DNA of 22,182 nucleotides from CAYNWK01 sp964400875 (GTDB lineage Bacteria; Chloroflexota; Anaerolineae; Anaerolineales; UBA4823): positions 1 through 22,182 of the forward strand of contig CAYNWK010000070.1 in assembly GCA_964400875.1 (NCBI GenBank), given 5' to 3'. The translations under genes and the position numbers were made by a program. The notes below the pieces were generated by a model, which saw nothing but the letters and a program-made list of their open reading frames with translations, was not told the DNA's origin and searched no databases. Below are positions 1 to 7,849 of this stretch, in pieces. Each line of letters opens with the position of its first letter. Within the stretch, counting starts at the first letter, position 1.

Positions 1-1397
1 ATCCCGCTGAATAAAAAACCTCCCAGGGATAAATATGGGCGCAGGTTTATTTCGTAGGCGGGCTTCTCCTCGCCGCGATTGCTGATGTGCAGCACGAGCA
101 GCAAGGCGATGAAGACCGTCAGCAAGGAGGAGCCTCCATAGGAGACGAAAGGCAAGGTGACCCCGGTTAGCGGCAGCAGGCGCAAGTTCCCACTGATAAT
201 CAGGATGCTCTGCGCTACCAGGTAGGCGGTAAGTCCAGCGGAGAGGTAACGCCGGAAACGGTCGGGAGCATGCAGCGCGTTCACCAGCCCCCGCCAGGCA
301 AGCACGGCCAGCAGGACACATAAGCCGGCTACGCCGACAAGTCCGGTCTCCTCGGCGATGGCAGCGAAGATGAAATCCGAATGGGGGATGGGCACCAGCC
401 GGGGATTCCCCAGGCCGGGCCCACGGCCAAACAGGCCCCCATTGGCGATAGCTAACAGCGATTGCACGATCTGGTAAGAACGCCCGCTGGGGTCCAACCA
501 GGGGTTTATCCAGGCATCTACCCGGATGCGCACCACGTCAAACAGGAGGTAGCCCACCAGCCCGGAGAGCACGAGGACCGCGAGGCTGGCGAACAGCAGG
601 CGGACTCGACCGGTCGCCAGGTAGACCATCGTGGCGAACAGGAAGATAAAAATCGTGGCGGTGCCCAGGTCACGCTGGACCAGCAAGAGGAGCAGAGCCA
701 GCCCAGTCATGATCAGCGTGGGTGCGATCAGGGGCAGCAGGGGGGTTCTGGATCTGCTGCTGTGTGTAGAATTTATGTTGGCCTCACCGAGGTCGCTTTC
801 AACCCGGGACAGCCAGATCGGACGGTCGGCTAAATAGGCCGACAGGTAGACGATCAACAGCAGCTTGAGCGGTTCTGAGGGTTGGAAATAGACCCCGCAG
901 CAGCCCAGCCACAAATGCGGCCCGCTGGCGCTGGTTGGGTTCGTCCCCAGCAGCAGGGTCATGGCGGTCAGGATCAGCCCGCCGGTCAGCCATAGATACT
1001 TATAGCGGCGCAGGAAGGCAAGGTCACCGGGTAGGCGCATGCCCAGGGCGATCAGCACGGCGATCGGCGCCAGCCAGATGGTCTGGCGCAGGCCAAAGCT
1101 CGGATATAGCCGCCAGATGGTCAGCAGCCCCCAACCGGTGAGGGTTGCGGCTACGGGCAGCAAGTAGGGATCGCGCCTGGGCAAATAGCGCGCGCTGGAC
1201 CAGTGCAGCAGGCTAAAAGAAATCAGCCAGACGACGTATCCCAGCCAGTGCTGCCAGAGGAAATCTACCGACCAACCGCGCGCCAGCCCGGCTGGGGAAA
1301 GGCTGAGGATCAGCGCGTACAACCCAAGAAAGAGGGCCGCCAGGACGAGCAGGCGGCTTTGCAGGCGGTCGGGGCGTGTTGAAGCGGATTCAAACAA
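1..1397 (-). CDS. SEDS-family peptidoglycan glycosyltransferase (FtsW/RodA/SpoVE), C-terminus off the window
   Basis: This multi-pass inner-membrane protein should polymerise lipid II into glycan strands together with a class B penicillin-binding protein. The minus-strand frame stays open from an in-frame TGA at 1437-1439 to the window edge. Visible SEDS motifs are WLDPSGRSYQIVQS, then NGGLFGRGPGLG, then PHSDFIFAAIAEETG (its Asp corresponds to the catalytic Asp of FtsW/RodA), then GNLRLLPLTGVTLPFVSYGGSS. Hydrophobic segments run throughout. No ATG lies near the front, so I chose TTG at 1397, which gives LFESASTRPD before the first membrane helix; no convincing ribosome-binding site supports it. 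It sits 39 bases after mtnP and probably shares its transcript with fhaA and fhaB. A transpeptidase gene would be expected next, outside the window. I cannot decide between FtsW and RodA. Confidence 0.93.
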   Translation of the reverse strand, partial: MFESASTRPDRLQSRLLVLAALFLGLYALILSLSPAGLARGWSVDFLWQHWLGYVVWLISFSLLHWSSARYLPRRDPYLLPVAATLTGWGLLTIWRLYPSFGLRQTIWLAPIAVLIALGMRLPGDLAFLRRYKYLWLTGGLILTAMTLLLGTNPTSASGPHLWLGCCGVYFQPSEPLKLLLIVYLSAYLADRPIWLSRVESDLGEANINSTHSSRSRTPLLPLIAPTLIMTGLALLLLLVQRDLGTATIFIFLFATMVYLATGRVRLLFASLAVLVLSGLVGYLLFDVVRIRVDAWINPWLDPSGRSYQIVQSLLAIANGGLFGRGPGLGNPRLVPIPHSDFIFAAIAEETGLVGVAGLCVLLAVLAWRGLVNALHAPDRFRRYLSAGLTAYLVAQSILIISGNLRLLPLTGVTLPFVSYGGSSLLTVFIALLLVLHISNRGEEKPAYEINLRPYLSLGGFLFSG

Positions 1398-1436
1398 GGG
1401 GTAAGGTTGGCCTCGCCAGGACGAACGAAATCGCCG

Positions 1437-2312
1437 TCAGTCCAGGTATTTATCGATCAGCAGCGCCAGGCGCTGGCGGGTCTCGGGAGGGACGACCTCG
1501 GGGTCGGTTATCAGCGCGGTGGCCAAAGAGCTGGAGCACTCGCACGGACGCTCCGGCCCAATTTGGCGGAGAAGAATCCGGACGACATCCTGGGCCAGGT
1601 CGGTGTTGCGGTTGAGGATCTCGACCACTATTTCGACGGTCACCGGTTTTTCGCTGACGTGCCAGACGTCGTAATCGGTGACGTGGGCCATGACCGTATA
1701 GCAGATTTCGGCCTCGCGGGCCAAAAACGCTTCCGGTGAGGTGGTCATGCCGATGAGCGACATGCCCCAGGCGCGGAAGGTGTTCGACTCGCTGCGCGTC
1801 GAGAAACGCAGACCTTCGATGGTGATGAAGGCCCCGCTTGTGTGAACTGTGGCATCCGTGGACCGAACGGCTTTTATGAGCTCGCCGGACAGGTGGGGGC
1901 AAAAGGGATCGGCCGGGCTGATATGCGCTACGAAACCACCCTCAAAAAAGGAGCGCTTCCGTTCACGGGTAAAGTCGAACAGCTGGTCGGGGACGACGAT
2001 ATCCCCGGGAGCGAAGTCTTCCCGCAGGGAACCGCAGGCGCTGACGCTGATGATGCGCTCGACTCCGATGGATTTCAACGCGTAGATATTGGCGCGATAA
2101 TTGACCTCGGTAGGAGAGATGAAATGCCCCACGCCGTGCCGGGCCAGAAAAGCGACCTTTTGACCCTCTAGATTCCCTACGACGATGGGGGCGCTGGGTT
2201 TGCCAAAGGGGGTGTCCAAATCGAGCTCTGCGGTGTCTTGCAAATCCGGCATGGCGTAAAGTCCGGAACCGCCGATAACGGCAGTACGGGCCTGGTTGGT
2301 CGGTTCGTTCAT
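1437..2312 (-). CDS. mtnP: S-methyl-5'-thioadenosine phosphorylase
   Basis: Cytosolic enzyme that cleaves methylthioadenosine with phosphate to adenine and methylthioribose-1-phosphate, feeding methionine and adenine salvage. The 291-residue length fits the family. Visible motifs are the phosphate loop IGGSGLY (residues 13-19), LARHGVGH (57-63), SACGSLRE (91-98), a substrate region with RFSTRSES and GMTTSPEA, and TDYDVW (212-217). The two Asp of TDYD match those that select 6-aminopurines in MTA phosphorylases, which argues against a guanine/hypoxanthine-specific PNP. The usual GPRF motif reads GLRF here (Leu168). The ATG is supported by GGAG nine bases upstream. It follows fhaB by 37 bases and precedes the SEDS gene by 39 bases, so an enzyme of nucleoside salvage sits inside a cell-wall cluster. 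A methylthioinosine phosphorylase is a less likely alternative. Confidence 0.9.
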   Translation of the reverse strand: MNEPTNQARTAVIGGSGLYAMPDLQDTAELDLDTPFGKPSAPIVVGNLEGQKVAFLARHGVGHFISPTEVNYRANIYALKSIGVERIISVSACGSLREDFAPGDIVVPDQLFDFTRERKRSFFEGGFVAHISPADPFCPHLSGELIKAVRSTDATVHTSGAFITIEGLRFSTRSESNTFRAWGMSLIGMTTSPEAFLAREAEICYTVMAHVTDYDVWHVSEKPVTVEIVVEILNRNTDLAQDVVRILLRQIGPERPCECSSSLATALITDPEVVPPETRQRLALLIDKYLD

Positions 2313-2349
2313 CGCAATTTACTCCGGGAGGTAAACCTGGGAAGTCTTC

Positions 2350-2820
2350 TCATGATTCGCGCACGCTTACGGCCTCGGGATCGCTTTGCTCCGCTGCCCC
2401 AATGGCAACGACGAAGAGAACCTGCCCGCAGCGCAGCTCGTCGCCGGCGGTCAAAACATGGGGTTCGGCAACGCGGACCGCATTGAGAAAGGTCCCGTTG
2501 CGCGAGGCCAGATCTTCCACCCACCAGTGCCCATGATGATAAGAGAGCCGCGCATGCGAGGCGGATACGGTCTTATCGTCCAGCTGGCAATCGCAGGTTG
2601 GGTCACGCCCGATGGTGACTTCGGAAATGGAGAACATGTATTCCGGACCAGGTCCTGCCTGCTCCTGGTTGGTCAGGGTGATCGCCGGAGCCTGGCGAAC
2701 GGTGACCACCTCCGCTTGCCGGCGCAGACTGCGCCACAAAGTGAGCAGGGTCCAACCTAAAAAGGCGTATAAAGACAGCGCCAGAGCCGCCCGTAAAACC
2801 AGCAGGATCTGCCCGCTCAT
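2350..2820 (-). CDS. FhaB-like membrane-anchored FHA-domain protein
   Basis: A 156-residue protein with one N-terminal transmembrane helix (about residues 5-28), a basic stretch (30-34), a linker, and one forkhead-associated domain (about 62-135). The FHA phosphothreonine pocket is intact: IGRD (70-73), SASH (86-89) and SRNGTFLN (106-113). FHA domains dock phosphothreonine peptides. In actinobacteria the equivalent small membrane FHA protein (FhaB/FipA) lies beside fhaA and the SEDS gene and recruits phosphorylated division proteins. The ATG overlaps the fhaA stop by four bases (ATGA), so translation is probably coupled. The architecture and neighbours make the FhaB assignment likely; the phosphorylated partner is unknown, and no Ser/Thr kinase or phosphatase gene is visible here. 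Confidence 0.85.
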   Translation of the reverse strand: MSGQILLVLRAALALSLYAFLGWTLLTLWRSLRRQAEVVTVRQAPAITLTNQEQAGPGPEYMFSISEVTIGRDPTCDCQLDDKTVSASHARLSYHHGHWWVEDLASRNGTFLNAVRVAEPHVLTAGDELRCGQVLFVVAIGAAEQSDPEAVSVRES

Positions 2821-3605
2821 GAAGCTTCAGGAGGGTACGGCACCAAAGGGTGGGTTTCGCCGGTACCCCCGGATGAAAAAGTCCCGCCATCCTGGCCGAA
2901 AACCAGCGCGAAGCCGCCCAGGCTGATGACGTCGCCGGGACGCAAGGTTTTTTGCCGGATCCGCTCACCGTTGACGTAGGTGCCACCGGAGGAATCCAGG
3001 TCGAAGATCACGTAGCGACCGTTAATCGCCCGCAGCTGAGCGTGAACACGCGAAATGCGCGGGTCGCTGAGCGCCAAGTGGTTATCGACACGCCGTCCAA
3101 GGTTGAGAACCGCCTGGGTGAGCTGGTAAATGCTTTCCCCGCCAACCATCAGGAAAGCATTGGGCGGGATCAGGTCGGCGGTGTCGGTGACCTGGTAGGC
3201 CAGGGTACTGGTATCATCGATCTTGCGCCAGGAGACCTGGGCGAGAATTGAAAGGCGTTGGGGAGCGATCAGCGGATCGACGACGATTTTTATCACCGGC
3301 GGACTGAGAAACTGCAGGCCGGCTTCCGACCCGCTTTGTTGGATCACCAGGGCCAGCTCGGCGAGCAGGGTTTGATTTTCCCGCAGCAATTGCGCTTCCC
3401 CGGGATGGGCGCGCAGGACGAACAGGTCCGGCGCGATCAGCTCGTCCTGGGGATCCGGCTGTATACCGGCGCGCATCGCCGCCACCAATCGCACCGGAAG
3501 GTCGTCGTAATCTCCTTGATGGGGGAAAATACGCGCGGCGCTGCCCTCGATCAGGTTCTGCAGGCGGTGTTCCAGTTGGGCGAGCTTCGTTTTCCAGGGG
3601 CTCAT
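2817..3605 (-). CDS. FhaA-like protein, DUF3662 plus FHA domain
   Basis: Cytosolic 262-residue protein. Residues 1 to about 112 match the FhaA N-terminal domain (DUF3662): an amphipathic start with LEHRLQNLIEG and ARIF, then VAAMRAGIQ, IAPDLFVLRAHP and a VIKIVVD strand. A linker follows, and then a C-terminal FHA domain (about 158-240) with LGRRVDN (169-175), SRVHAQL (185-191) and SSGGTYVNG (205-213). The usual Asn before Gly-Thr in the FHA loop is Gly here. FhaA of mycobacteria is phosphorylated by PknB and acts at the lipid II flippase; a similar role is inferred only from order and architecture. It is the first gene of its operon, with a promoter at 3632-3660 and GAGG eight bases before the ATG. 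Confidence 0.87.
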   Translation of the reverse strand: MSPWKTKLAQLEHRLQNLIEGSAARIFPHQGDYDDLPVRLVAAMRAGIQPDPQDELIAPDLFVLRAHPGEAQLLRENQTLLAELALVIQQSGSEAGLQFLSPPVIKIVVDPLIAPQRLSILAQVSWRKIDDTSTLAYQVTDTADLIPPNAFLMVGGESIYQLTQAVLNLGRRVDNHLALSDPRISRVHAQLRAINGRYVIFDLDSSGGTYVNGERIRQKTLRPGDVISLGGFALVFGQDGGTFSSGGTGETHPLVPYPPEAS

Positions 3606-3631
3606 GGTTAAATCCTCAGTTCAGCTTCGCA

Positions 3632-3660
3632 ATTATAGGTGAGAGCAGTTTATCTCGCAA
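3632..3660 (-). promoter_or_regulatory. Promoter of the fhaA-fhaB-mtnP-SEDS operon
   Basis: On the minus strand TTGCGA (3655-3660) and a perfect TATAAT (3632-3637) are separated by exactly 17 bases. The predicted transcript start near 3625 leaves a leader of about 20 bases containing GAGGA before the fhaA ATG. Confidence 0.75.
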
Positions 3661-3701
3661 GCCTGCGGGGGCCGGCCTTAGCAGATTCTAAAGTTGGTGG
3701 A

Positions 3702-3710
3702 TGGTATACT
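3702..3710 (+). promoter_or_regulatory. Extended -10 promoter for archease
   Basis: TGGTATACT fits an extended -10 element (TG-N-TATACT); no good -35 hexamer lies upstream. The predicted start near 3717 falls inside the AGGAGTTACGCAG repeat, so the transcript would begin with that element. Confidence 0.45.
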
Positions 3711-3714
3711 GATA

Positions 3715-3727
3715 GGAGTTACGCAGC
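3715..3727 (+). repeat. AGGAGTTACGCAG repeat, copy 1 (archease leader)
   Basis: Exact copy of a 13-base core that also occurs at 4301-4313 and, on the opposite strand, at 15264-15276. Here no matching right arm (CTGCGTAACTCCT) is found before the archease start, so this copy is a half element, 75 bases before the ATG. Confidence 0.7.
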
Positions 3728-3802
3728 TCCCCGAGAAAATTGAGGCGCTTGGGTGATCTTCTCCACACAAACACCCCCTTTCACCCCTGAAGTGAATTAA
3801 CG

Positions 3803-4219
3803 ATGGCAGAGCAATCAACCGGTTACCGCGAGGTTGAGCACACGGCCGATTGGGAGATCGAGGTCTGGGCTCCCGATCTGGCCTCCTTGCTCGTCCAGGC
3901 TGCCGAGGGGATGTACGCCCTGACCGGGACAGAACTTCAAGAGAAACCGCGCATTACACGTGAGGTGACCATCGAGGCCGATGACCTAGAAGGTTTGCTG
4001 GTGGGTTTCCTCTCTGAGCTGCTCTTTTTTACAGAAACCGACCAGGTCGGGTTTGATGAATACGATCTGGACCGCCTGGACGACCACAGCTTGCGAGCGC
4101 AGCTGCGCGGCGCGGCGGTGGCCTCACAGACCAAAGAGATCAAAGCGGTGACTTACCACAACCTGACAGTTCGCCAGACCGAACGTGGGTTATCCGCAAA
4201 TATCGTATTTGACGTCTAG
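3803..4219 (+). CDS. Archease, activator of the RNA ligase RtcB
   Basis: Small cytosolic protein (138 residues, normal for the family) that speeds RtcB guanylylation and turnover. Family motifs are HTADWEIEVWA (13-23), with Asp16 as a likely metal ligand, the EADDLEGLLVGFLSELLF stretch in the middle, EIKAVTYHNLTV in the C-terminal third, and a terminal FDV that supplies the second conserved Asp (137). The ATG is preceded only by a weak purine stretch (TGAAG), so translation initiation may be modest. rtcB follows on the same strand after 158 bases, and the adjacency of both partners is strong functional support. It diverges from the fha operon across a 197-base intergenic region. Confidence 0.93.
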   Translation: MAEQSTGYREVEHTADWEIEVWAPDLASLLVQAAEGMYALTGTELQEKPRITREVTIEADDLEGLLVGFLSELLFFTETDQVGFDEYDLDRLDDHSLRAQLRGAAVASQTKEIKAVTYHNLTVRQTERGLSANIVFDV

Positions 4220-4300
4220 GGCTCTAGCGGAACCTGCGAGGGCCTGCAACCCAGCTAAAATACAATCCAGCCAGAAGCGATGCCCTGATTGAACAGGAGT

Positions 4301-4363
4301 AGGAGTTACGCAGTGCGCCGGTGAAGTGGGAGGGCCCTTTTACTCACCCAAACGCGTAACTCT
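4301..4363 (+). repeat. AGGAGTTACGCAG hairpin element, copy 2 (rtcB leader)
   Basis: The left arm GAGTTACGC (4303-4311) pairs perfectly with GCGTAACTC (4354-4362). A partial inner stem is possible between GGTGA (from 4320) and TCACC (4344-4348). The element ends directly before the rtcB ribosome-binding site AAAGGAGG (4364-4371), so folding could affect access to it. The rest of 4220-4300 holds only a possible TACAAT -10 at 4261-4266 without a matching -35. Confidence 0.7.
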
Positions 4364-4377
4364 AAAGGAGGTTAATT

Positions 4378-5829
4378 GTGGTTAACTTGCAAGACATGCA
4401 GCGCATCAGCGATTTCGAGTGGGAGATCTCTAAAAGTTTCCGTTCCGACATGCGTGTGCCGGTGCGCATCTTCGCCACCCAGAAGCTGTTAGAAGCGATC
4501 ATGGATGATAAATCCCTGGAGCAGGCCGTCAACGCGTCCACCCTGCCGGGCCTGGTGGGGCACGTGATCGTGATGCCCGATATGCACCAGGGTTATGGTT
4601 TCCCTATCGGCGGCGTGGCCGCGACCCGCTACCCGGAAGGAGTGATTTCCCCGGGAGCCATCGGCTACGATATCAATTGCGGCGTGCGCCTCCTGGGTTC
4701 CAAGATCGAGTACGACGCGGTGGTCGATTACCTGGATGAGCTGGCTAGCTCGATCGACTATTACTGTCCCAGCGGTGTGGGCACCAAGGGCCACATCCGC
4801 GTTGATCTCAAGGAGTTGGACGAGGTCTTGCGCAAAGGAGGTCGCTGGGCATTAAAGAACGGCTACGCCACAGAAATGGACGTACGCCGGACCGAGGAGG
4901 GCGGTTTAATCGAGGGAGCCGATCCTATGCAGGTCAGCAAACGCGCCAAGGACCGCGGCCGAGCCCAGATCGGCACCCTGGGCGCCGGCAACCATTTCAT
5001 CGAGGTTGACGTTGTAGATCAAATCTTCTACGTCGAGGCAGCCCAGGTGATGGGCCTGGAGGAAGGTTATCTGGCTTTGCAGATCCACAGCGGATCACGG
5101 GGATTTGGACACCAGGTCTGCACCGACTACGTCAAGGATTTCCAGAATGCAGTCAACCGCTACGACATCAAGCTGTCCGACCGGGAGCTGGTCTGTGCGC
5201 CGATGAATACTGCTGAAGGCGAAGCCTACCTGGGAGCGATGCGCTGCGCGGCGAACTACGCCTTTGCCAACCGCCAGGTGCTGGCTCATTATGCCCGCAA
5301 GGCTTTTGAGGAAGTCCTGGCAGGTAAGGTTAAAAACTGGCATCTCCACCAGGTCTACGACATCGCTCATAACATGGGCAAAATCGAGACTCATACAGTC
5401 GAGGGGGAGACTTTGAAAGTGTGCGTGCACCGCAAAGGCGCCACGCGCGCCTTCGGTCCGGGTTTCGAAGGGCTGCCGGAGGAGTATCGCCCGCTGGGCC
5501 AGCCGGTATTAGTGCCCGGCAGTATGGGCACGGCTTCCTGGGTGCTGATGGGCACCCAAGGCAGCATGGAGCGTTCCTTTGGTTCGACCTGCCACGGCGC
5601 CGGCAGGACGATGAGCCGCACCCAGGCCAAGAGGACCGTGTGGGGTAAGGATCTGCGCGAGGAGCTCGAATCGCGCGGGATTCGCGTGCGCGCCGGCTCT
5701 ATGGCAGGGCTGGCTGAAGAAGCGCCGGCAGCCTACAAAGATGTGGACGACGTGGTCGCCACAGTTGCCGGGGCAGGTATCGCGAAAAAAGTCGCCCGGC
5801 TCGTACCGGTTGCGGTGATCAAAGGCTGA
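4378..5829 (+). CDS. rtcB: tRNA-splicing/RNA-repair ligase RtcB
   Basis: GTP- and Mn-dependent ligase joining RNA 2',3'-cyclic phosphate (or 3'-phosphate) ends to 5'-OH ends, used in tRNA splicing or RNA repair. All 483 residues are continuous, with no intein. Metal and catalytic residues fall almost at the positions known from the Pyrococcus enzyme: Asp98 and Cys101 in GYDINCGVR, His206 in GAGNHF, His237 in HSGSRG, His331 in IAHNMG, and the guanylylated His406 in STCHGAGR. DMHQGYGFPIGG (68-79) is also typical. The GTG start follows AAAGGAGG by six bases. The archease upstream is its activator. There is no rtcA or rtcR, so the sigma-54 stress control seen in enterobacteria is not evident; the hairpin leader is the only regulatory feature visible. 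Confidence 0.97.
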   Translation: MVNLQDMQRISDFEWEISKSFRSDMRVPVRIFATQKLLEAIMDDKSLEQAVNASTLPGLVGHVIVMPDMHQGYGFPIGGVAATRYPEGVISPGAIGYDINCGVRLLGSKIEYDAVVDYLDELASSIDYYCPSGVGTKGHIRVDLKELDEVLRKGGRWALKNGYATEMDVRRTEEGGLIEGADPMQVSKRAKDRGRAQIGTLGAGNHFIEVDVVDQIFYVEAAQVMGLEEGYLALQIHSGSRGFGHQVCTDYVKDFQNAVNRYDIKLSDRELVCAPMNTAEGEAYLGAMRCAANYAFANRQVLAHYARKAFEEVLAGKVKNWHLHQVYDIAHNMGKIETHTVEGETLKVCVHRKGATRAFGPGFEGLPEEYRPLGQPVLVPGSMGTASWVLMGTQGSMERSFGSTCHGAGRTMSRTQAKRTVWGKDLREELESRGIRVRAGSMAGLAEEAPAAYKDVDDVVATVAGAGIAKKVARLVPVAVIKG

Positions 5830-5950
5830 AGAGTCCATTTTGACGGTAAAAAGCGAGCGTGACCCCTTGAACGCGGAACTTTTTGTCCTGTTGAGGCGTT
5901 AATACAATGAAGCTATCCATTCCAAACATGCGTTTATAAAGGATGAGAAA
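5830..5950 (+). other. Intergenic region rtcB to lipoprotein
   Basis: An imperfect inverted pair, AAAAAG (5848-5853) with CTTTTT (5879-5884), could be a weak rtcB terminator. TACAAT at 5903-5908 is a possible -10 for the next gene, but no -35 is convincing. A ribosome-binding site AAAGGA lies just before the 5951 ATG. Confidence 0.3.
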
Positions 5951-6463
5951 ATGACTTTGCGAAAAATATTGTTCGTTGCCCTGATCGGCAGCCTCATTTT
6001 GGCGGCCTGCGCCAGCCCGGACCAGTCTGGCGAACCGACACAGGCCTATCCCGAACCCGGTTATCCCTCGCCTGGCGAGGTGGTGACCGCCCCAGCCTAT
6101 CCCGGCCCGGATGAGCCTTCCTCGGCGCCCTGGCAGCCTCAGGCAGGAGATCAGCAGCTCGACCGGGGTGAGGCTTTCGTTCAAACCAGCGAAATCCTGA
6201 CGCTGGAAAGCTCCCCGCCTCAGTTCATGCTGCACATGTCGGGCTCTTTGCCGACGCCCTGCCACCAGCTGCGGGTAGAGGTATCCAAACCGGGCGCTGA
6301 GAACCGCATCCAGGTGGAGGTTTATTCGCTGGTCCAGCCGGATCAGGTCTGCATCCAGGTTTTGGAGCCTTTCGACGTGAACGTGCCGCTAGGCAGCTAC
6401 GTAGCGGGCAGCTACACGGTCGTGATCAACGGGGAAGAAATGGGCGAGTTTACGAGCCCGTAA
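5951..6463 (+). CDS. Lipoprotein of unknown function
   Basis: 170 residues with a classic lipoprotein signal: MTLRKI, a hydrophobic core, and lipobox LAAC with the lipidated Cys at 20. Residues 21-70 form a Pro/Tyr-rich linker with YPEPGYPSP-like repeats, typical of an extended spacer that lifts a domain off the membrane. The C-terminal half (about 80-170) looks like a beta-rich domain with two Cys (in PTPCHQL and QVCIQV) that could pair, and a PLGSYVAGSYTVVINGE ending. I do not recognise the domain; the ending resembles immunoglobulin-like or copper-resistance-type folds only loosely. AAAGGA gives a good ribosome-binding site. It is a single-gene unit, convergent with the aap operon and separated from it by a strong palindrome. 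Confidence 0.8.
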   Translation: MTLRKILFVALIGSLILAACASPDQSGEPTQAYPEPGYPSPGEVVTAPAYPGPDEPSSAPWQPQAGDQQLDRGEAFVQTSEILTLESSPPQFMLHMSGSLPTPCHQLRVEVSKPGAENRIQVEVYSLVQPDQVCIQVLEPFDVNVPLGSYVAGSYTVVINGEEMGEFTSP

Positions 6464-6489
6464 TCAACCCCAAGGCCGCTCAAAAATGA

Positions 6490-6525
6490 CAGGGCGCCGC
6501 CCTCCTGCAGGAGGGCGGCGCCCTG
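6490..6525 (-). terminator. 36-base perfect palindrome between convergent genes
   Basis: Each 18-base half is the exact reverse complement of the other, and the stem is nearly all G/C. On the minus strand the hairpin is followed after TCA by TTTTT, so it should terminate the aap operon. On the plus strand no T-run follows, so it may only stabilise the 3' end of the lipoprotein transcript. Confidence 0.8.
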
Positions 6526-6551
6526 ATGATATCTCCAAGAGCAGTTATCTT

Positions 6552-7010
6552 TTACCTGCCCAGCAAACCGTTGAACAGGATCATTAACCCCCCGAGGATG
6601 ATCAACACGGGCCAGAAGAGGCCAAAGTCGATGCCGAACAGGAAAATCGCGGCGATGAACGTCAGGACCGTCCCGCTGAGCAGCGGCCGGGTGACGGCGC
6701 TGGTAAGCTGGTTGTCATTGTCCCGGTAGGCGTTCCAGGCGTTGGCGAAAGAGCTAACGGCAGGGATCAGGATAAACAGCGCCCACCAGTTTTGCAGTTC
6801 GAAATTGCTGAAGTTCTGCAGCAAGAAGATTAACCCCAGCACGATCAGCACAACCCCACCGATCCATCCAGAACTGCCGCGCGACTCGCGCCGCGCCTCC
6901 CTTCGCTCGCGGCGTTCCTGGCGGCGAAGCTCGCGCCAATCTTGTGGGGATACGCTGGCAGATGCCGGGTTTGGCTCTTGGCCCTCGGGGGCGTTGATTT
7001 CGTCGTCCAT
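6552..7010 (-). CDS. Small multi-pass membrane protein with LiaF/DUF5668-like transmembrane region
   Basis: 152 residues. The first ~45 are hydrophilic and end in a strongly basic, probably helical run (RELRRQERRERREARRE). Four hydrophobic segments follow: GGVVLIVLGLIFLL, a WWALFILIPAVSSF stretch, LLSGTVLTFIAAIFLFGI, and a final FWPVLIILGGLMILFNGLL. The repeated 'W-hydrophobic-LIxxG' pattern resembles the LiaI-LiaF-like transmembrane region (DUF5668), but the C-terminal LiaF domain is absent. AGGAAGGA precedes the ATG. Its start is only 23 bases after the aapP stop and it is followed by the operon terminator, so it is probably co-transcribed with the transporter. Function unknown. Confidence 0.75.
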   Translation of the reverse strand: MDDEINAPEGQEPNPASASVSPQDWRELRRQERRERREARRESRGSSGWIGGVVLIVLGLIFLLQNFSNFELQNWWALFILIPAVSSFANAWNAYRDNDNQLTSAVTRPLLSGTVLTFIAAIFLFGIDFGLFWPVLIILGGLMILFNGLLGR

Positions 7011-7033
7011 TGGATATCCTTCCTGGAAGAGAA

Positions 7034-7792
<759 letters not shown>

Positions 7793-7849
7793 GGCTGCCT
7801 CCGGCATCAAGACTCTACCAAATTATACATACATTCCGCCTGAGTGCGC

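Noticed and set aside
462..1141. Plus-strand open frames opposite the SEDS gene
   Set aside because: The minus strand encodes a continuous, recognisable SEDS protein; the plus-strand frames are low-complexity shadows.
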